Numbered from the stretch's first letter, positions 29,213 through 40,646 are shown. The stretch is 64,000 nt of DNA from Microvirga arsenatis (GCF_009910705.1 NZ_JAAAXJ010000002.1:310001-374000); one strand, 5' to 3'. Notes: generated by a model not told the origin, from the sequence alone. Translations and numbers: made by a program.

Positions 29213-30823
29213 TCAGTTCTTCGGCTTCTCCAGCACCGGGAACTTGATGCCCAGCTGATCGAGGTACGTCGCGTACTTGGTCGGATCGTAGTAGTACTTC
29301 TTCATCTCGGGCCGGTACTGCGCCATGATGTCGGCGTTGATCTGCACCTGGGGCTTGTCCTCGGCCGAGATCATCGGGACGTACTTCTGGTTCTTCTGCT
29401 GCTCGGTGGCGAAGTACTCCTTGGCCTGCACCAGCAGCTCCGGCTTCGACAGCAGGTCGATGGACGTCATCGCGATCACCTTCGCCCCGGCAACGATGCC
29501 CTTATGCGCAATGGGCGTGGCCATCGACATGGCATTCGCCCAATGGTGACCCGGCAGGTTGGGAATGTTAGACGGGTAGTTCAACGTGATCGTCGGGACT
29601 GTCCATGAGATGTCGCCGATATCGTCGGATCCGCCGCTCTCGGGCTTCTCCAGAGGCGGTTCGAGCTTCTTCAGTTCGACGGCGAGACCTTCCTCCTTGT
29701 CCTTGACCGTGCGCTGCACCGCCTTGGCGAAGGCCTGCTCGTCCTCGGTCCATTGCGGCAGCCCAACCTGCTGGATGTTGGCATAGGCAGCCTCCGCCAT
29801 TGGCTTGTTGAAGTGGCGGGGGGCGGCAGTGCCTATGATCTTCCGTGTGACGGTGGTGTCCGTCATCTTCGCCGCCGCCTCCGAGATGGTGTTGGCGATC
29901 TCGAAGTTCTTGCGGATGTTCGCGAAGTCCTGCTCGCGGATGAAGTACCAGACGCTGGCGACCGACGGCACGACATTGGGCTGGTCGCCCCCATCCGGGA
30001 TCACGTAGTGGGAGCGCTGCTCCGGCCGCAGGTGCTCGCGGCGCATGTTCCAGCCGATGTTCATCAGCTCGACGCCGTCGAGCGCGCTACGACCGCGCCA
30101 TGGCGCCATGGCGGAGTGGGCGGATTCACCGCTGTATGTGTACTGGACCGAGACCATGCCCGTGCCGCGGGGCTGGCCCCAGGTGGTCTCCAGATTGTTG
30201 CCGACATGGGTGAACAGGACGGCATCAACCCCGTTGAACACACCGTCACGGACCATGTAGGCCTTGCCGCCGAGAAGCTCCTCGGCCACGCCCGGCCAGA
30301 GCATGATGGTCCCGGGGATGTTCTCCCGCTCCATGATCTCTTTCAGGGCAAGCGCTGCCACGACGTTCACCGCCTGGCCCGAGTTGTGTCCCTCACCGTG
30401 TCCCGGCGCGCCTTCGATCATGGGTTCGCGGTAGGCGACGCCCGGCTTCTGCGACGCCTTCGGGATACAGTCGATGTCGCTGCCGAGCGCGATCACGGGG
30501 CCGCCTGAACCCCACTTGGCAACCCAGCCTGTCGGCAGGCCCGCGACGTTACGTTGAACCGAGAAGCCGTTCTTCTCAAGAATGTCGGTGATGTACTTGG
30601 AGGTCTCGAATTCCTGGAACGCGAGCTCGCCGAAGCTGAAGATCGAGTCGTTCATCTCCTGGGCGAGCTTGGCGCGGGCCTCGACGCCTGCGACGGCACG
30701 CTTCTTCAGTTCAGCTATGCGCTCCACGAGCGCGGCGCTCTGTTCGGGGGTTTGGGCCAGAACGGGGGCTACGGTCGTGAGCAGGGCGGTGAGTACCAGA
30801 CTGGGTAGTAAACCACGTTTCAT
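29213..30823 (-). CDS. Exported M20-type amidohydrolase (AbgB-like)
   Basis: A 536-residue protein with a signal peptide (cleavage near VLAQ). The metal-dependent M20D amidohydrolase core is visible as GSDIDCIPKA, APGHGEGHNSG, GVAEELLGG and TWTVP-like DISWTVPTI blocks, matching the aminobenzoyl-glutamate hydrolase subunit B group. The family hydrolyses amide bonds of N-acyl amino acids. Its periplasmic location and substrate are open. It is monocistronic, with no related genes nearby. Confidence 0.88.
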   Translation of the reverse strand: MKRGLLPSLVLTALLTTVAPVLAQTPEQSAALVERIAELKKRAVAGVEARAKLAQEMNDSIFSFGELAFQEFETSKYITDILEKNGFSVQRNVAGLPTGWVAKWGSGGPVIALGSDIDCIPKASQKPGVAYREPMIEGAPGHGEGHNSGQAVNVVAALALKEIMERENIPGTIMLWPGVAEELLGGKAYMVRDGVFNGVDAVLFTHVGNNLETTWGQPRGTGMVSVQYTYSGESAHSAMAPWRGRSALDGVELMNIGWNMRREHLRPEQRSHYVIPDGGDQPNVVPSVASVWYFIREQDFANIRKNFEIANTISEAAAKMTDTTVTRKIIGTAAPRHFNKPMAEAAYANIQQVGLPQWTEDEQAFAKAVQRTVKDKEEGLAVELKKLEPPLEKPESGGSDDIGDISWTVPTITLNYPSNIPNLPGHHWANAMSMATPIAHKGIVAGAKVIAMTSIDLLSKPELLVQAKEYFATEQQKNQKYVPMISAEDKPQVQINADIMAQYRPEMKKYYYDPTKYATYLDQLGIKFPVLEKPKN

Positions 30824-31250
30824 GAGAACCTCCCGGGAGTGTCGAACCGCGCGGGCAAATCAGCGGGCGCGAGCAACATCGGAGCAGATCACGCGGAATT
30901 CAGCTTCTGTGCTAAATACATTCCAGCCATCAGCTATGAACATGGCCCTCGTTGGAACTTTTCGCCTGCTGACAGAATCAAGATGGCCGCGGAAAAGGCG
31001 CCGACAAGGGCTGAAGGGGTTCAAACCGAGCTATGGCTTAGGCGCCAAGCAGAGATTGGGGGCATCGAAAGATCAATGTCCTCGTCCGCGTCCGAACTGC
31101 GCGACTAGTTCGCATCGGTCCGGCACCAGTGCCTCGACTGTCTTGAGCGTTTCCGCACTCCAGGAGCAAGCGCAGCTACTAGGTGGGGTGACCGAAATCG
31201 AGAAACCCGTGTAGAAGACCAGAAATCGCTTCCTGAGCCGCTCACCTCAT
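30824..31250. other. Non-coding stretch
   Basis: No open frame here shows family features or codon usage like the neighbours. It must contain the promoter of the amidohydrolase (minus) and of the interrupted cyclase gene (plus). No hairpin or recognisable operator was found. Confidence 0.4.
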
Positions 31251-32240
31251 ATGCCATCCTTCCCTTCAGATCCTGACGAAGAGACGCTTCGGAACGTCGT
31301 GGAGGCGCTGACCGAAAGCGGACAGGCCGTCTCCATCTACGATGCCGAGGACAACCTCCGCTACGCGAACGAGACCTACCGAGGCATGTTCCTGATCGGC
31401 TACGAGGGGCCGTACACCTTCGCTGACATCCTCCGCTACGGCGCCGCGCACGGGCTCGGGGTGAGGATCGACGGCGGCGACGTCGAAGCCCTGATCGCCA
31501 GGACCCTTCCTCGGCGGCGGAGTTCACGCCGGAAATCCTTCGAGACCGATCTCGTCGATGGCCGCTGGTTCTGGATCGAGCACTCAGTGCTGCCGAACGG
31601 ATAGATCCTGACGGTGGGAACGGACATCTCTGCCCTGAAGCACAACGAGAAGTCCCTGCGCCAGGCCCACGAGTCTGCCCTGCTTGCCTCACGCACGGAC
31701 CTCCTCACCGGCCTGCCGAACCGGCGCTACATCCTCGAACTGCTCGACGAGGGCCTCGCGGCGGGCGAGGCGTCCGGCGCCGGACTGTGTGCGTCGATCA
31801 TCGACATCGACCAGTTCAAGGTCGTCAACGACACCTACGGGCATGATGCCGGCGATGCCGTCCTCCGGCATTTCGCGCAGGTTTTCCGCGAGAGCCTGCG
31901 CCCCGGAGACCATCTCGGCCGGATCGGAGGCGAGGAGTTCCTGCTGCTGCAGATGGATGTCCGTCTCGACGACGCAGCCCGCCTGCTCAACGGGATCAGA
32001 GCGGAGTTTCCACCTGCCACATTGCCGGACCAGACAACGCGTCGGCCCATCGCCTTCAGTGCGGGCCTGACGGCGGCCCTGCCGCACGACGACCGGAGCT
32101 CGATCCTTTCCCGTGCGGATCGTGCTCTTTACGCTGCGAAGGCTGAGGGGCGAAACTGCACCAGGATTGGCCTTGGGATGGAACGGACCGCTACGGATCG
32201 TGCCCACGCGCCAGCGAAGACGGCTGGTCGAAGTTCCTGA
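31251..32240 (+). pseudogene. PAS-GGDEF diguanylate cyclase interrupted by TAG
   Basis: The frame runs as one 329-residue protein except for a TAG at 31602-31604, between IEHSVLPNG and ILTVGTDISALKHNE. The codon is usually Trp in relatives (LPNG-W-I/L), one base from TAG. The N-terminal 115 residues form a PAS domain (SIYDAEDNLRYANETY). The rest is GGDEF with RTDLLTGLPNRR, IDIDQFK and the active site GGEEF. Apart from this codon nothing is damaged. It could be recently inactivated, or the C-terminal half could be translated separately as a cytoplasmic cyclase. Confidence 0.8.
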
Positions 32241-32489
32241 CCCAAGCGCTCCAGAGCCCGAGCAGGATGGCAGCTGTGCTTGCCAGGTAGACCTCTGTCC
32301 CAGACGCCATCGGTCAGGTCGAAGTCCCTCGACCAGCCATAGCCAAGCCAGCCCCTACACCCTCCCGGTCCTCTGCCTTGCAGCAAGTCCACACACTTCC
32401 GTGAGGTCGGACCAGCCTGCGGAACCGTGGTCCTGACTGGACGTCTGTAGGATTGTCGCCTTGTATTCCTACCTGGAGGACTTTTCCCT

Positions 32490-33107
32490 ATGCGTCTTGT
32501 CGGTCTGCTTGTCGCCTCCTTGCTTGGCACTCTCACACTCGGAGCTGGTTGGGCGAAAGCGGATGTCCTGATCACCGTCGACAAGACCACCCAGCACATG
32601 TCGGTCTCCGTTGGTGGCAAGCCGCGCTACGCTTGGTCGGTGTCGACCGGCAAGGCGGGATATGAGACGCCGGTTGGCACCTTCACGCCATCTCGCTTGG
32701 TGAAAGACCATGCCTCCAAGGAATGGGACAACTCGCCCATGCCGCACTCGATCTTCTTCACGCACCGGGGCCATGCGATCCACGGCAGCAACGCCACCCG
32801 TACCTTGGGGCGGCCCGCTTCGCACGGGTGCGTCCGCCTCGCGCCCTCAAACGCAGCAAAGCTGTTTGCCCTGGTTCGAAGCGAGGGCCTAGGGAACACG
32901 AAGATTGTGATCCGAGGAGATGAGCCGAAGAAATCCTCGGCGCGGACGGTCACGCAGGAGCGGCCCAAAGCCCGGAATGCTGAGCCTTCGTCTGTCGGAG
33001 CAGGTTACTCCGACCGTCGGCCACAACGTCCAGAGGCCCTACGCCCAGCACCGGCTTATGGATACGCAAGCCCGCTGAACACGCAGGCCATTTTCGATTG
33101 GCAATGA
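32490..33107 (+). CDS. Periplasmic L,D-transpeptidase (YkuD)
   Basis: A 205-residue exported protein with a signal peptide ending near AKA. The YkuD domain contains the active-site block HGSN, then RPASHGCVRLAP with catalytic Cys and His. It forms 3-3 cross-links or anchors outer-membrane proteins to peptidoglycan. The last 60 residues are Arg/Pro-rich and disordered. It has a different architecture from the lipoprotein L,D-transpeptidase at 15429. It is monocistronic. Confidence 0.9.
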   Translation: MRLVGLLVASLLGTLTLGAGWAKADVLITVDKTTQHMSVSVGGKPRYAWSVSTGKAGYETPVGTFTPSRLVKDHASKEWDNSPMPHSIFFTHRGHAIHGSNATRTLGRPASHGCVRLAPSNAAKLFALVRSEGLGNTKIVIRGDEPKKSSARTVTQERPKARNAEPSSVGAGYSDRRPQRPEALRPAPAYGYASPLNTQAIFDWQ

Positions 33108-33204
33108 ACAGTGCCCTGCCGCTCACCCTCAAGACAGGCGTATGCCAAAAACATCAGGCATCCCGCGATTTCGGCGAGCGCTACCTCAATGGAGGCGAGA
33201 GCGG

Positions 33205-33756
33205 TCAGTGGTGGCCCTTGCGGCCATGCCCCTGGCCTCCCGAGGCCTGGTAGCCACGCAGTTCACCGTAGCGGCGGACCTGCTCGGGCGTGAGCACGTC
33301 GAGGGTGGAGAGGTGATAGCGCAGGTGGGCTCCGCGAAGAGCGCCCTGCGTCGCCCCGATGTCGGCCGTGGCGGCTTGCAGGCTCGCCGAAGTAACTGAC
33401 TTGGTGGCAAATTGACGGTCGAGGTCCGTCTCCTGCGCGATCAGGCGCTCGCCGAGCGGCACCGTCTCCGCCCTCATCGCCATGTGGAGCTCCTCAACCC
33501 GGGTGCGCTGCTCCCCGGTCAGCGCAAGCTTCGCGCCGAGTTCCAGGACATGGATCGGACCGGGATAGCCGTTGAGTTCTGCCGGCAACGCCAGTCCCAT
33601 GCCGCGGCCCGCGCGGAGGTCGGCGATCTGCTCATCGGACAGTGCCTTGACCGGCCGCGCCTCCAGGCCGGTATACGGCGAGGCCGGGGTATGCTGGGCT
33701 TGCGCGGCATCAGCGGCAGCGAGGGTTGCGGCAATCACGATCCAAGCGCGGTACAT
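33205..33756 (-). CDS. Spy/CpxP-like periplasmic metal-stress protein
   Basis: A 183-residue exported protein with a long helical mature part and repeated LT/TPEQ motifs (LALTGEQRTRVEELH, LDVLTPEQVRRYGEL), as in the Spy/CpxP/CnrX group of periplasmic chaperones and metal sensors. A Gly/His tail, GHGRKGHH, could bind metal. AGGAG precedes the ATG. It follows the CopZ-DUF411 pair on the minus strand with 24 bases between, so it is the last gene of a copper operon. Confidence 0.8.
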   Translation of the reverse strand: MYRAWIVIAATLAAADAAQAQHTPASPYTGLEARPVKALSDEQIADLRAGRGMGLALPAELNGYPGPIHVLELGAKLALTGEQRTRVEELHMAMRAETVPLGERLIAQETDLDRQFATKSVTSASLQAATADIGATQGALRGAHLRYHLSTLDVLTPEQVRRYGELRGYQASGGQGHGRKGHH

Positions 33757-33780
33757 TGATGATCTCCTAGAAAGATGCTG

Positions 33781-34254
33781 TCAGAGCAGGCGTGCACCCT
33801 CATAGCGGGCGAAGGCCTTCTGGCCTGATGGCCCAAACAGCACGACGTCGTAGGTGTCATTCTCAACACCCGCGACCTCCATGCCGGGCGATCCAACCGG
33901 CATGCCAGGGACGGCTAGGCCCTTCGCCTGGGGCTTCTCAGCCAGCAGGCGCTTGACCGCGTCCGCCGGCACGTGCCCCTCGATGACATAGCCGCCAACC
34001 TCCGCCGTGTGGCAGGAGGCGAGTTCGTCCGGGACGCCCAGGCGGACCTTGACCCGGTTCACCTCTGGCGTGGTGACGACGTCAACCGGGAAGCCGGCGG
34101 CCTTCATGTGCTCGACCCAACCACCGCAGCAACCGCAGTTCGGGTCCTTGGCGACGACGACCTTCGGCAGGGCGGCCTGTGCGAAGGAGGGCCCTGTCGT
34201 GAGGGCCGCACCGGCGGCACCGAGAACAGTCAGGAAGCGGCGGCGGCTGAGCAT
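33781..34254 (-). CDS. DUF411 metal-binding protein, copy 1
   Basis: A 157-residue exported protein with a twin-arginine-like start (SRRRFLTVLG). The DUF411 features are KDPNCGCCGGWVEHMK (Cys cluster), ASCHTAEVGGYVIEGHVP and PGMPVGSPGMEV (His/Cys/Met). The family is linked to periplasmic copper handling. The ATG at 34254 was chosen for its signal peptide; the frame stays open further upstream through the CopZ-like gene. A second DUF411 gene at 57396 shares most of these blocks, including the start-region and PGMPVGSPGME segments. Confidence 0.88.
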   Translation of the reverse strand: MLSRRRFLTVLGAAGAALTTGPSFAQAALPKVVVAKDPNCGCCGGWVEHMKAAGFPVDVVTTPEVNRVKVRLGVPDELASCHTAEVGGYVIEGHVPADAVKRLLAEKPQAKGLAVPGMPVGSPGMEVAGVENDTYDVVLFGPSGQKAFARYEGARLL

Positions 34255-34265
34255 GGGGATCTCCT

Positions 34266-34523
34266 TCAGGCTGCGGTCGGAGTGTAGCCGGCCTCGGACA
34301 CGAGGGCCTTGATCGAAGTCAGATCGGTGCTGCCGCGGACGGATACAAGCTTGGAGGCCGGATCCGCTTCGACGCTCGTTCCGGGCAAGCCCGTCTCGAT
34401 GGCCTTCTTGATGGTACCGGCGCAGTGGCCGCAGGTCATGTCCTCGACCCGCAGGGTGAGGGCGTCCGGGTGGCGGGCCACGGTCTGGTCCGACTGAGAT
34501 TGGTGGGGGCTGCATCCGCACAT
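34266..34523 (-). CDS. CopZ-like heavy-metal-associated (HMA) protein
   Basis: An 85-residue protein with a short Cys start (MCGCSPHQ) followed by one HMA domain: VEDMTCGHCAGTIKKAIE with the MTCGHC copper site. It is probably a cytoplasmic Cu(I) carrier that hands copper to the CopA-type ATPase encoded at 35825. The ATG at 34523 was selected because upstream residues are unlike the family and overlap the operator. It leads the minus-strand operon CopZ-DUF411-Spy, with a CueR-type promoter directly upstream. Confidence 0.85.
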   Translation of the reverse strand: MCGCSPHQSQSDQTVARHPDALTLRVEDMTCGHCAGTIKKAIETGLPGTSVEADPASKLVSVRGSTDLTSIKALVSEAGYTPTAA

Positions 34524-34557
34524 GGTGCTTACTCCGTTTCGTGATGACGATGCGGGC

Positions 34558-34588
34558 ACCCTGCACCTTCCCATGATGGCAAGGTCAA
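34558..34588 (-). promoter_or_regulatory. CueR-type operator/promoter for CopZ-DUF411-Spy
   Basis: Reading minus: -35 TTGACC (34588-34583), then a dyad with arms ACCTTGCC/GGGAAGGT, a 19-base spacer and a GC-rich -10 CAGGGT. This is the layout of CueR-activated copA promoters. The transcript would start about 30 bases before the CopZ ATG. Confidence 0.75.
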
Positions 34589-34707
34589 GAGGCGACTTGA
34601 ACCCTGCACTCCAAGGATCCCTGGCCGGGCCAGGGGAACCCGATGCCGAAGGCCACCGTTGGGCCGATGATCATAGGGATGGTGCCTTGCATGACCTGAT
34701 CCGCCTC

Positions 34708-35049
34708 ATGCTCAGCCGCCTGACGGTCGCGCTGCTGGCCTTCGGCCTCGCCAGCGCGCCGCTGTATGCGGCTGTCCAGGCGGGAACCTCTGATCATGGA
34801 CCGTCCGCCCATGCGGTGCAGACCACGCACGCATCCCATGGCCAGTCCGATCACCACCACAGCGGTGCTTCCAAGCCCTATGCGGCCGGCCAGTTCTGCT
34901 GCCATCCCGGCTGCATCATGGCCGTCTTCCCCATCCCTGCGAACCTGACGCAGGGCGTGCCGCTGTCCGAGGTGGTCCCGATCCCGCCGGACCTGACGCC
35001 CGTGCCGGCCATGCTGTTCGGCATCGACCGCCCACCGAAACGCACCTGA
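34708..35049 (+). CDS. Exported Cys/His leader protein with RPP tail (copper operon 2)
   Basis: A 113-residue exported protein from the ATG at 34708, whose signal peptide is MLSRLTVALLAFGLASAPLY. The mature part is His-rich (HASHGQSDHHHSG) with FCCHPGC, which contains the CxxxC spacing. It ends GIDRPPKRT, close to the ends GLDRPPRTV and QLDRPP of two other leaders in this window. A 6-bp hairpin starts 9 bases after the stop, and the next gene is the DUF305 copper protein, then copA. A nascent-chain copper-sensing role like CutF is inferred. Confidence 0.65.
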   Translation: MLSRLTVALLAFGLASAPLYAAVQAGTSDHGPSAHAVQTTHASHGQSDHHHSGASKPYAAGQFCCHPGCIMAVFPIPANLTQGVPLSEVVPIPPDLTPVPAMLFGIDRPPKRT

Positions 35050-35058
35050 TCTACGCCG

Positions 35059-35073
35059 AGCGGCCATGCCGCT
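35059..35073 (+). promoter_or_regulatory. Post-stop RNA hairpin of leader gene 2
   Basis: Perfect 6-bp stem AGCGGC/GCCGCT with a 3-nt loop, starting 9 bases after the leader stop. Further potential pairing (CGGCCC with GGGCCG) fills the space before the DUF305 start. Confidence 0.5.
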
Positions 35074-35159
35074 TGCGATGAAAGCCGGCCCGTTGGCGTG
35101 TCCGGCGCCGCGCCCATGTGGGCCGATCAGATCACCGCGCCTGGAATAAGGATTTCAAC

Positions 35160-35672
35160 ATGACTATTCGAATGATCGCTTTCGCCACTGCCGTTCTCTC
35201 CATCAGCGCCTGGGGCGCCGCGGCTCAACAAAACCAAGGCCAGATGCAGCATCCCTCAGGTGGCCAGATGGCCATGTCCACCGAGGGGCTGCCGGAGGAG
35301 TGCCGGACCGCGGCTCAGGCCGGCGGGCCGATGCCGAACATGCAGGGCATGGACATGTCAGGCATGATGCAAAGCATGCAGGGCATGATGGCCAACATGA
35401 ACGAGGCTCAAAAGGGCTACATGGACACCATGATGAAGATGCACGGTCCCATGATGAGTGCCCACATGATCAAGGACTCCGATGTCGCCTTCGTCTGCGG
35501 GATGATCCCCCACCACCAGGGCGCCATCGACATGGCCCGCGTCGTCCTCAAGACTGGCGACAACGCCGAGGCCAGGAAGATGGCGGAGACGGTGATCAAG
35601 GCGCAGGAGCAGGAGATCGCCGAGATGAAGGACTGGCTGAAGAAAAACGCCAAGAAGGAAGGAAGCAACTGA
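35160..35672 (+). CDS. DUF305-family exported copper protein (CopM-like)
   Basis: A 170-residue exported protein (signal peptide ending near GAAAQ). A Met-rich stretch (MPNMQGMDMSGMMQSM and following) precedes the DUF305 core with VAFVCGMIPHHQGAIDMA. DUF305 proteins such as CopM bind copper in the periplasm. The ATG at 35160 is preceded by ATAAGGAT. It follows the leader gene at 34708, and copA follows after 152 bases with its own CueR-type promoter. Confidence 0.85.
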   Translation: MTIRMIAFATAVLSISAWGAAAQQNQGQMQHPSGGQMAMSTEGLPEECRTAAQAGGPMPNMQGMDMSGMMQSMQGMMANMNEAQKGYMDTMMKMHGPMMSAHMIKDSDVAFVCGMIPHHQGAIDMARVVLKTGDNAEARKMAETVIKAQEQEIAEMKDWLKKNAKKEGSN

Positions 35673-35752
35673 AGTCGGGCATTCTGAGCCGGCAATCAAA
35701 AGGTGGTGCCCGCTGGCCCGAGGTGGTCAGTGGGCACTTGGAGCATCCAGGC

Positions 35753-35783
35753 TTGACCTTCCCATGATGGGAGGGTCTAAACC
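35753..35783 (+). promoter_or_regulatory. CueR-type operator/promoter for copA
   Basis: -35 TTGACC (35753-35758), dyad arms ACCTTCCC/GGGAGGGT, 19-base spacer, -10 TAAACC (35778-35783). It is the closest match in the window to the E. coli copA promoter layout, and it sits about 40 bases before the copA start. Confidence 0.85.
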
Positions 35784-35824
35784 GCCTGTCGAACATCGAA
35801 TCCGTGGTCTCAAGGAGACAAGCG

Positions 35825-38266
<2,442 letters not shown>

Positions 38267-38380
38267 AATAGGAGGCGTGATCCCTGGATTGGAAATCAAG
38301 CCGCGCAACTGCTCGGGGCATCTCGGAACCAGCCGTTGCCGCCGGCGCGGAGGATTTCATCGATATCAGATACCAAGGTC

Positions 38381-38647
38381 TCAAAGGTACTTGGTGAGGG
38401 TCTTGAACTCGGCGAGCGCTGCCTTCGCCCCGCGGCCGTTCTGGGCGGCGGCGTCCTCCAGGCAGTGGTCGATGTGATCCTGGATCAACTCCCGCTTGGC
38501 GTTCGCGATGGCCTTCTCGACCGCGTGGAGCTGCTGGGCGAGATCGATGCAGGGGCGGCCGGTCTCGATCATCTGGATAACGGAGGCGAGATGGCCATGG
38601 GCCCGCTTGAGACGGGCGATGATGTCGGGATGGCTTGCGTGGTTCAT
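38381..38647 (-). CDS. CsoR/RcnR-family metal-sensing repressor (NreA-like)
   Basis: An 88-residue all-helical DUF156 protein: LKRAHGHLASVIQMIETGRPCIDLAQQL with the conserved Cys, and LIQDHIDHC with His/Cys ligands. The His near the N-terminus (MNHASHPD) is in the position used by nickel/cobalt-sensing RcnR members. It is divergent from the His-tailed MFS exporter at 38762, with an operator-like dyad between them. This arrangement resembles nreA-nreB nickel resistance. Confidence 0.88.
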   Translation of the reverse strand: MNHASHPDIIARLKRAHGHLASVIQMIETGRPCIDLAQQLHAVEKAIANAKRELIQDHIDHCLEDAAAQNGRGAKAALAEFKTLTKYL

Positions 38648-38658
38648 GCGATTGTCCT

Positions 38659-38675
38659 ATCCCCCTGGAGGGGAT
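38659..38675. promoter_or_regulatory. Putative CsoR/RcnR-type operator
   Basis: A perfect dyad ATCCCC-CTGGA-GGGGAT lies 12 bases upstream of the regulator start in the divergent intergenic region. G/C tracts flanked by A/T are the general form of CsoR/RcnR-family operators. Confidence 0.65.
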
Positions 38676-38761
38676 CAGGCAAGCGCATTGGTGCTTGGCC
38701 GCTCCCCGCTGCGTTCTTCCCATCGCGGTCGACTCACGCATGACATCGGTCAGGAGCACCC

Positions 38762-40129
38762 ATGCTCGAAGTCCTCGCCAACCGCACCTACCGCCACCTC
38801 TTCATGGCCCAGGTGATCGCGCTCGCCGGCACAGGGTTGCTGACGGTCGCGCTTGGTCTTCTGGCCTACGACCTCGCAGGAGCAGACGCAGGGGTTGTCC
38901 TCGGCACGGCGCTCGCCATCAAGATGGTGGCCTATGTTGGGGTGGCGCCCGTCGTCGGTGCCTTCGCCAACCAGCTTCCCCGCCGCGCCTTCCTGGTGGC
39001 GATGGACCTCGTGCGGGCCGCGATTGCGCTGCTGCTGCCGTTCATCACGGAGGTCTGGCAGATTTACGTCCTCATCTTCCTGCTTCAGTCGGCCTCGGCC
39101 GCCTTCACCCCCACCTTCCAGGCCACCATCCCGGACGTCCTGCCGGACGAGAAGGAGTACACCCGGGCGCTCTCGCTCTCGCGCCTCGCGTACGATCTCG
39201 AAAGTCTGCTCAGCCCGGCGCTGGCGGCGGCGCTGCTGACAGTCATCAGCTTCCACTGGCTGTTTGGCGGCACGGTCGTCGGATTCCTGTGCTCCGCCGC
39301 CCTGGTGCTGTCTGTGCGGCTCCCGCAGCCGGCTGCATCCGAGCGGAAGGGTGGCGTTTACGACAAGACGACCCAGGGTCTGCGCATCTACCTCAAGACG
39401 CCGCGCCTGCGGGGATTGCTCGCCCTCAACCTGTCGGTTGCGGCCGCTGGAGCCATGGTCATCGTCAACACCGTCGTTATTGTACGCGGCGTACTGGGCC
39501 TGCCGGAGAACGACGTCGCGCTGGCGCTCGGCTGTTTCGGCGGTGGATCGATGGTCGCGGCCCTCCTCCTGCCCAAGGTACTCGACAGACTGGAGGATCG
39601 GGCGGTGATGCTGCCGGCGGCAACGCTCCTGGGAGTGGTCCTGCTCGCCTTCGCCGCGGCGACCTGGACCGGGTCCATCAACTGGGTGGCACTGCTCGTC
39701 ACCTGGGTGTTCCTTGGGATCGGCTACTCGGCGGTGCAGACGCCGACCGGGCGCCTGCTGCGGCGTTCGGCCCAGGCCGAAGACCGTCCCGCGCTCTTTG
39801 CCGCCCAGTTCGCCCTGTCGCACGCCTGCTGGCTTCTGACCTACCCGCTCGCAGGTTGGCTAGGACGCGTAGTCGGAATTCCGATGACCCTCGCAGTGCT
39901 CGGGCTGGTGACCCTGCTCGGGTTCATCCTGGCGGCACGAATCTGGCCCACGGATGATCCCGAGGAACTCGTGCATGCCCACCCCGAGCTGCCGCCGGAT
40001 CACCCGCACCTGCGGCAGCATCACGGACGTGGCCATGCGCATGCATTCACGATTGACGACCTGCACCGACGCTGGCCCGCCAAAGGGGCACAAGGACATG
40101 AGGCATCGACGGTCTCAGGAAGGACATGA
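38762..40129 (+). CDS. MFS exporter with His-rich tail, probable nickel/cobalt efflux (NreB-like)
   Basis: A 455-residue major-facilitator protein with about twelve helices and the loop motif GAFANQLPRRAFL. After the last helix comes a cytoplasmic tail rich in His (HPELPPDHPHLRQHHGRGHA), which is the mark of NreB/NrsD nickel exporters. The divergent CsoR/RcnR-type gene and the nearby HupE gene both support nickel. Cobalt cannot be excluded. Confidence 0.82.
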   Translation: MLEVLANRTYRHLFMAQVIALAGTGLLTVALGLLAYDLAGADAGVVLGTALAIKMVAYVGVAPVVGAFANQLPRRAFLVAMDLVRAAIALLLPFITEVWQIYVLIFLLQSASAAFTPTFQATIPDVLPDEKEYTRALSLSRLAYDLESLLSPALAAALLTVISFHWLFGGTVVGFLCSAALVLSVRLPQPAASERKGGVYDKTTQGLRIYLKTPRLRGLLALNLSVAAAGAMVIVNTVVIVRGVLGLPENDVALALGCFGGGSMVAALLLPKVLDRLEDRAVMLPAATLLGVVLLAFAAATWTGSINWVALLVTWVFLGIGYSAVQTPTGRLLRRSAQAEDRPALFAAQFALSHACWLLTYPLAGWLGRVVGIPMTLAVLGLVTLLGFILAARIWPTDDPEELVHAHPELPPDHPHLRQHHGRGHAHAFTIDDLHRRWPAKGAQGHEASTVSGRT

Positions 40130-40237
40130 TCATCCCGCACGTCCTGCCGACTTGCAGCAGGTGGGCTTTGCCCTAACTCCCGGTGCCCACCCGCCCCAGT
40201 TAACTCCCGATCAACCCGGCAATCCTTAAATCCCCTC

Positions 40238-40621
40238 ATGACGAGAGCGGCACTCCTGAACGGTCTACGCCTCATCATCGCCCTGGCGGTGATGTTGAGC
40301 GCGTTGCCCTTCCTGCGTGCGGCTCCGGCTATGCATGACTTCGGACAAGTCCAGGTGACGGACAGCATGGCCTCTACAGGCTTCGCAGGCGAGGTCGGGC
40401 ACGGGCACACCCATGGCGATGATGACCTTGATCCGGATCACCGACCTGGCCATGGCCCCGAGCACAAGGATCACTCTCATGTCACGTTGGGACTCGCGGC
40501 TGCGCCAGCATCCCTGATCGCTCCCGATGGCAGGTTCCTGCGCCTGTGGGAGCAGGGCCGCCCACCGTCGCATCTCTCGTTCCAGCTCGACCGGCCGCCG
40601 TGTCCTTCGGTCATCGCCTGA
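40238..40621 (+). CDS. Exported His-rich leader protein with RPP tail (nickel-type operon)
   Basis: A 127-residue exported protein with a hydrophobic signal sequence and a mature part rich in His, Asp and Gly (HGHTHGDDDLDPDHRPGHG, then HKDHSH). Unlike the copper-operon leaders it has no Cys cluster; its only Cys follows the tail motif in LDRPPCPSVIA. A perfect 6-bp hairpin starts 7 bases after the stop, and hupE follows. The same tail, hairpin position and export signal with a His-rich rather than Cys-rich body suggest a nickel- or zinc-sensing version of the CutF-type leader. No family was recognised. Confidence 0.65.
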   Translation: MTRAALLNGLRLIIALAVMLSALPFLRAAPAMHDFGQVQVTDSMASTGFAGEVGHGHTHGDDDLDPDHRPGHGPEHKDHSHVTLGLAAAPASLIAPDGRFLRLWEQGRPPSHLSFQLDRPPCPSVIA

Positions 40622-40628
40622 TCCCGCA

Positions 40629-40646
40629 GGCCGCCTGAACGCGGCC
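40629..40646 (+). promoter_or_regulatory. Post-stop RNA hairpin of nickel leader gene
   Basis: Perfect 6-bp stem GGCCGC/GCGGCC with loop CTGAAC, starting 7 bases after the stop codon and ending 32 bases before the hupE ATG. Confidence 0.6.
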
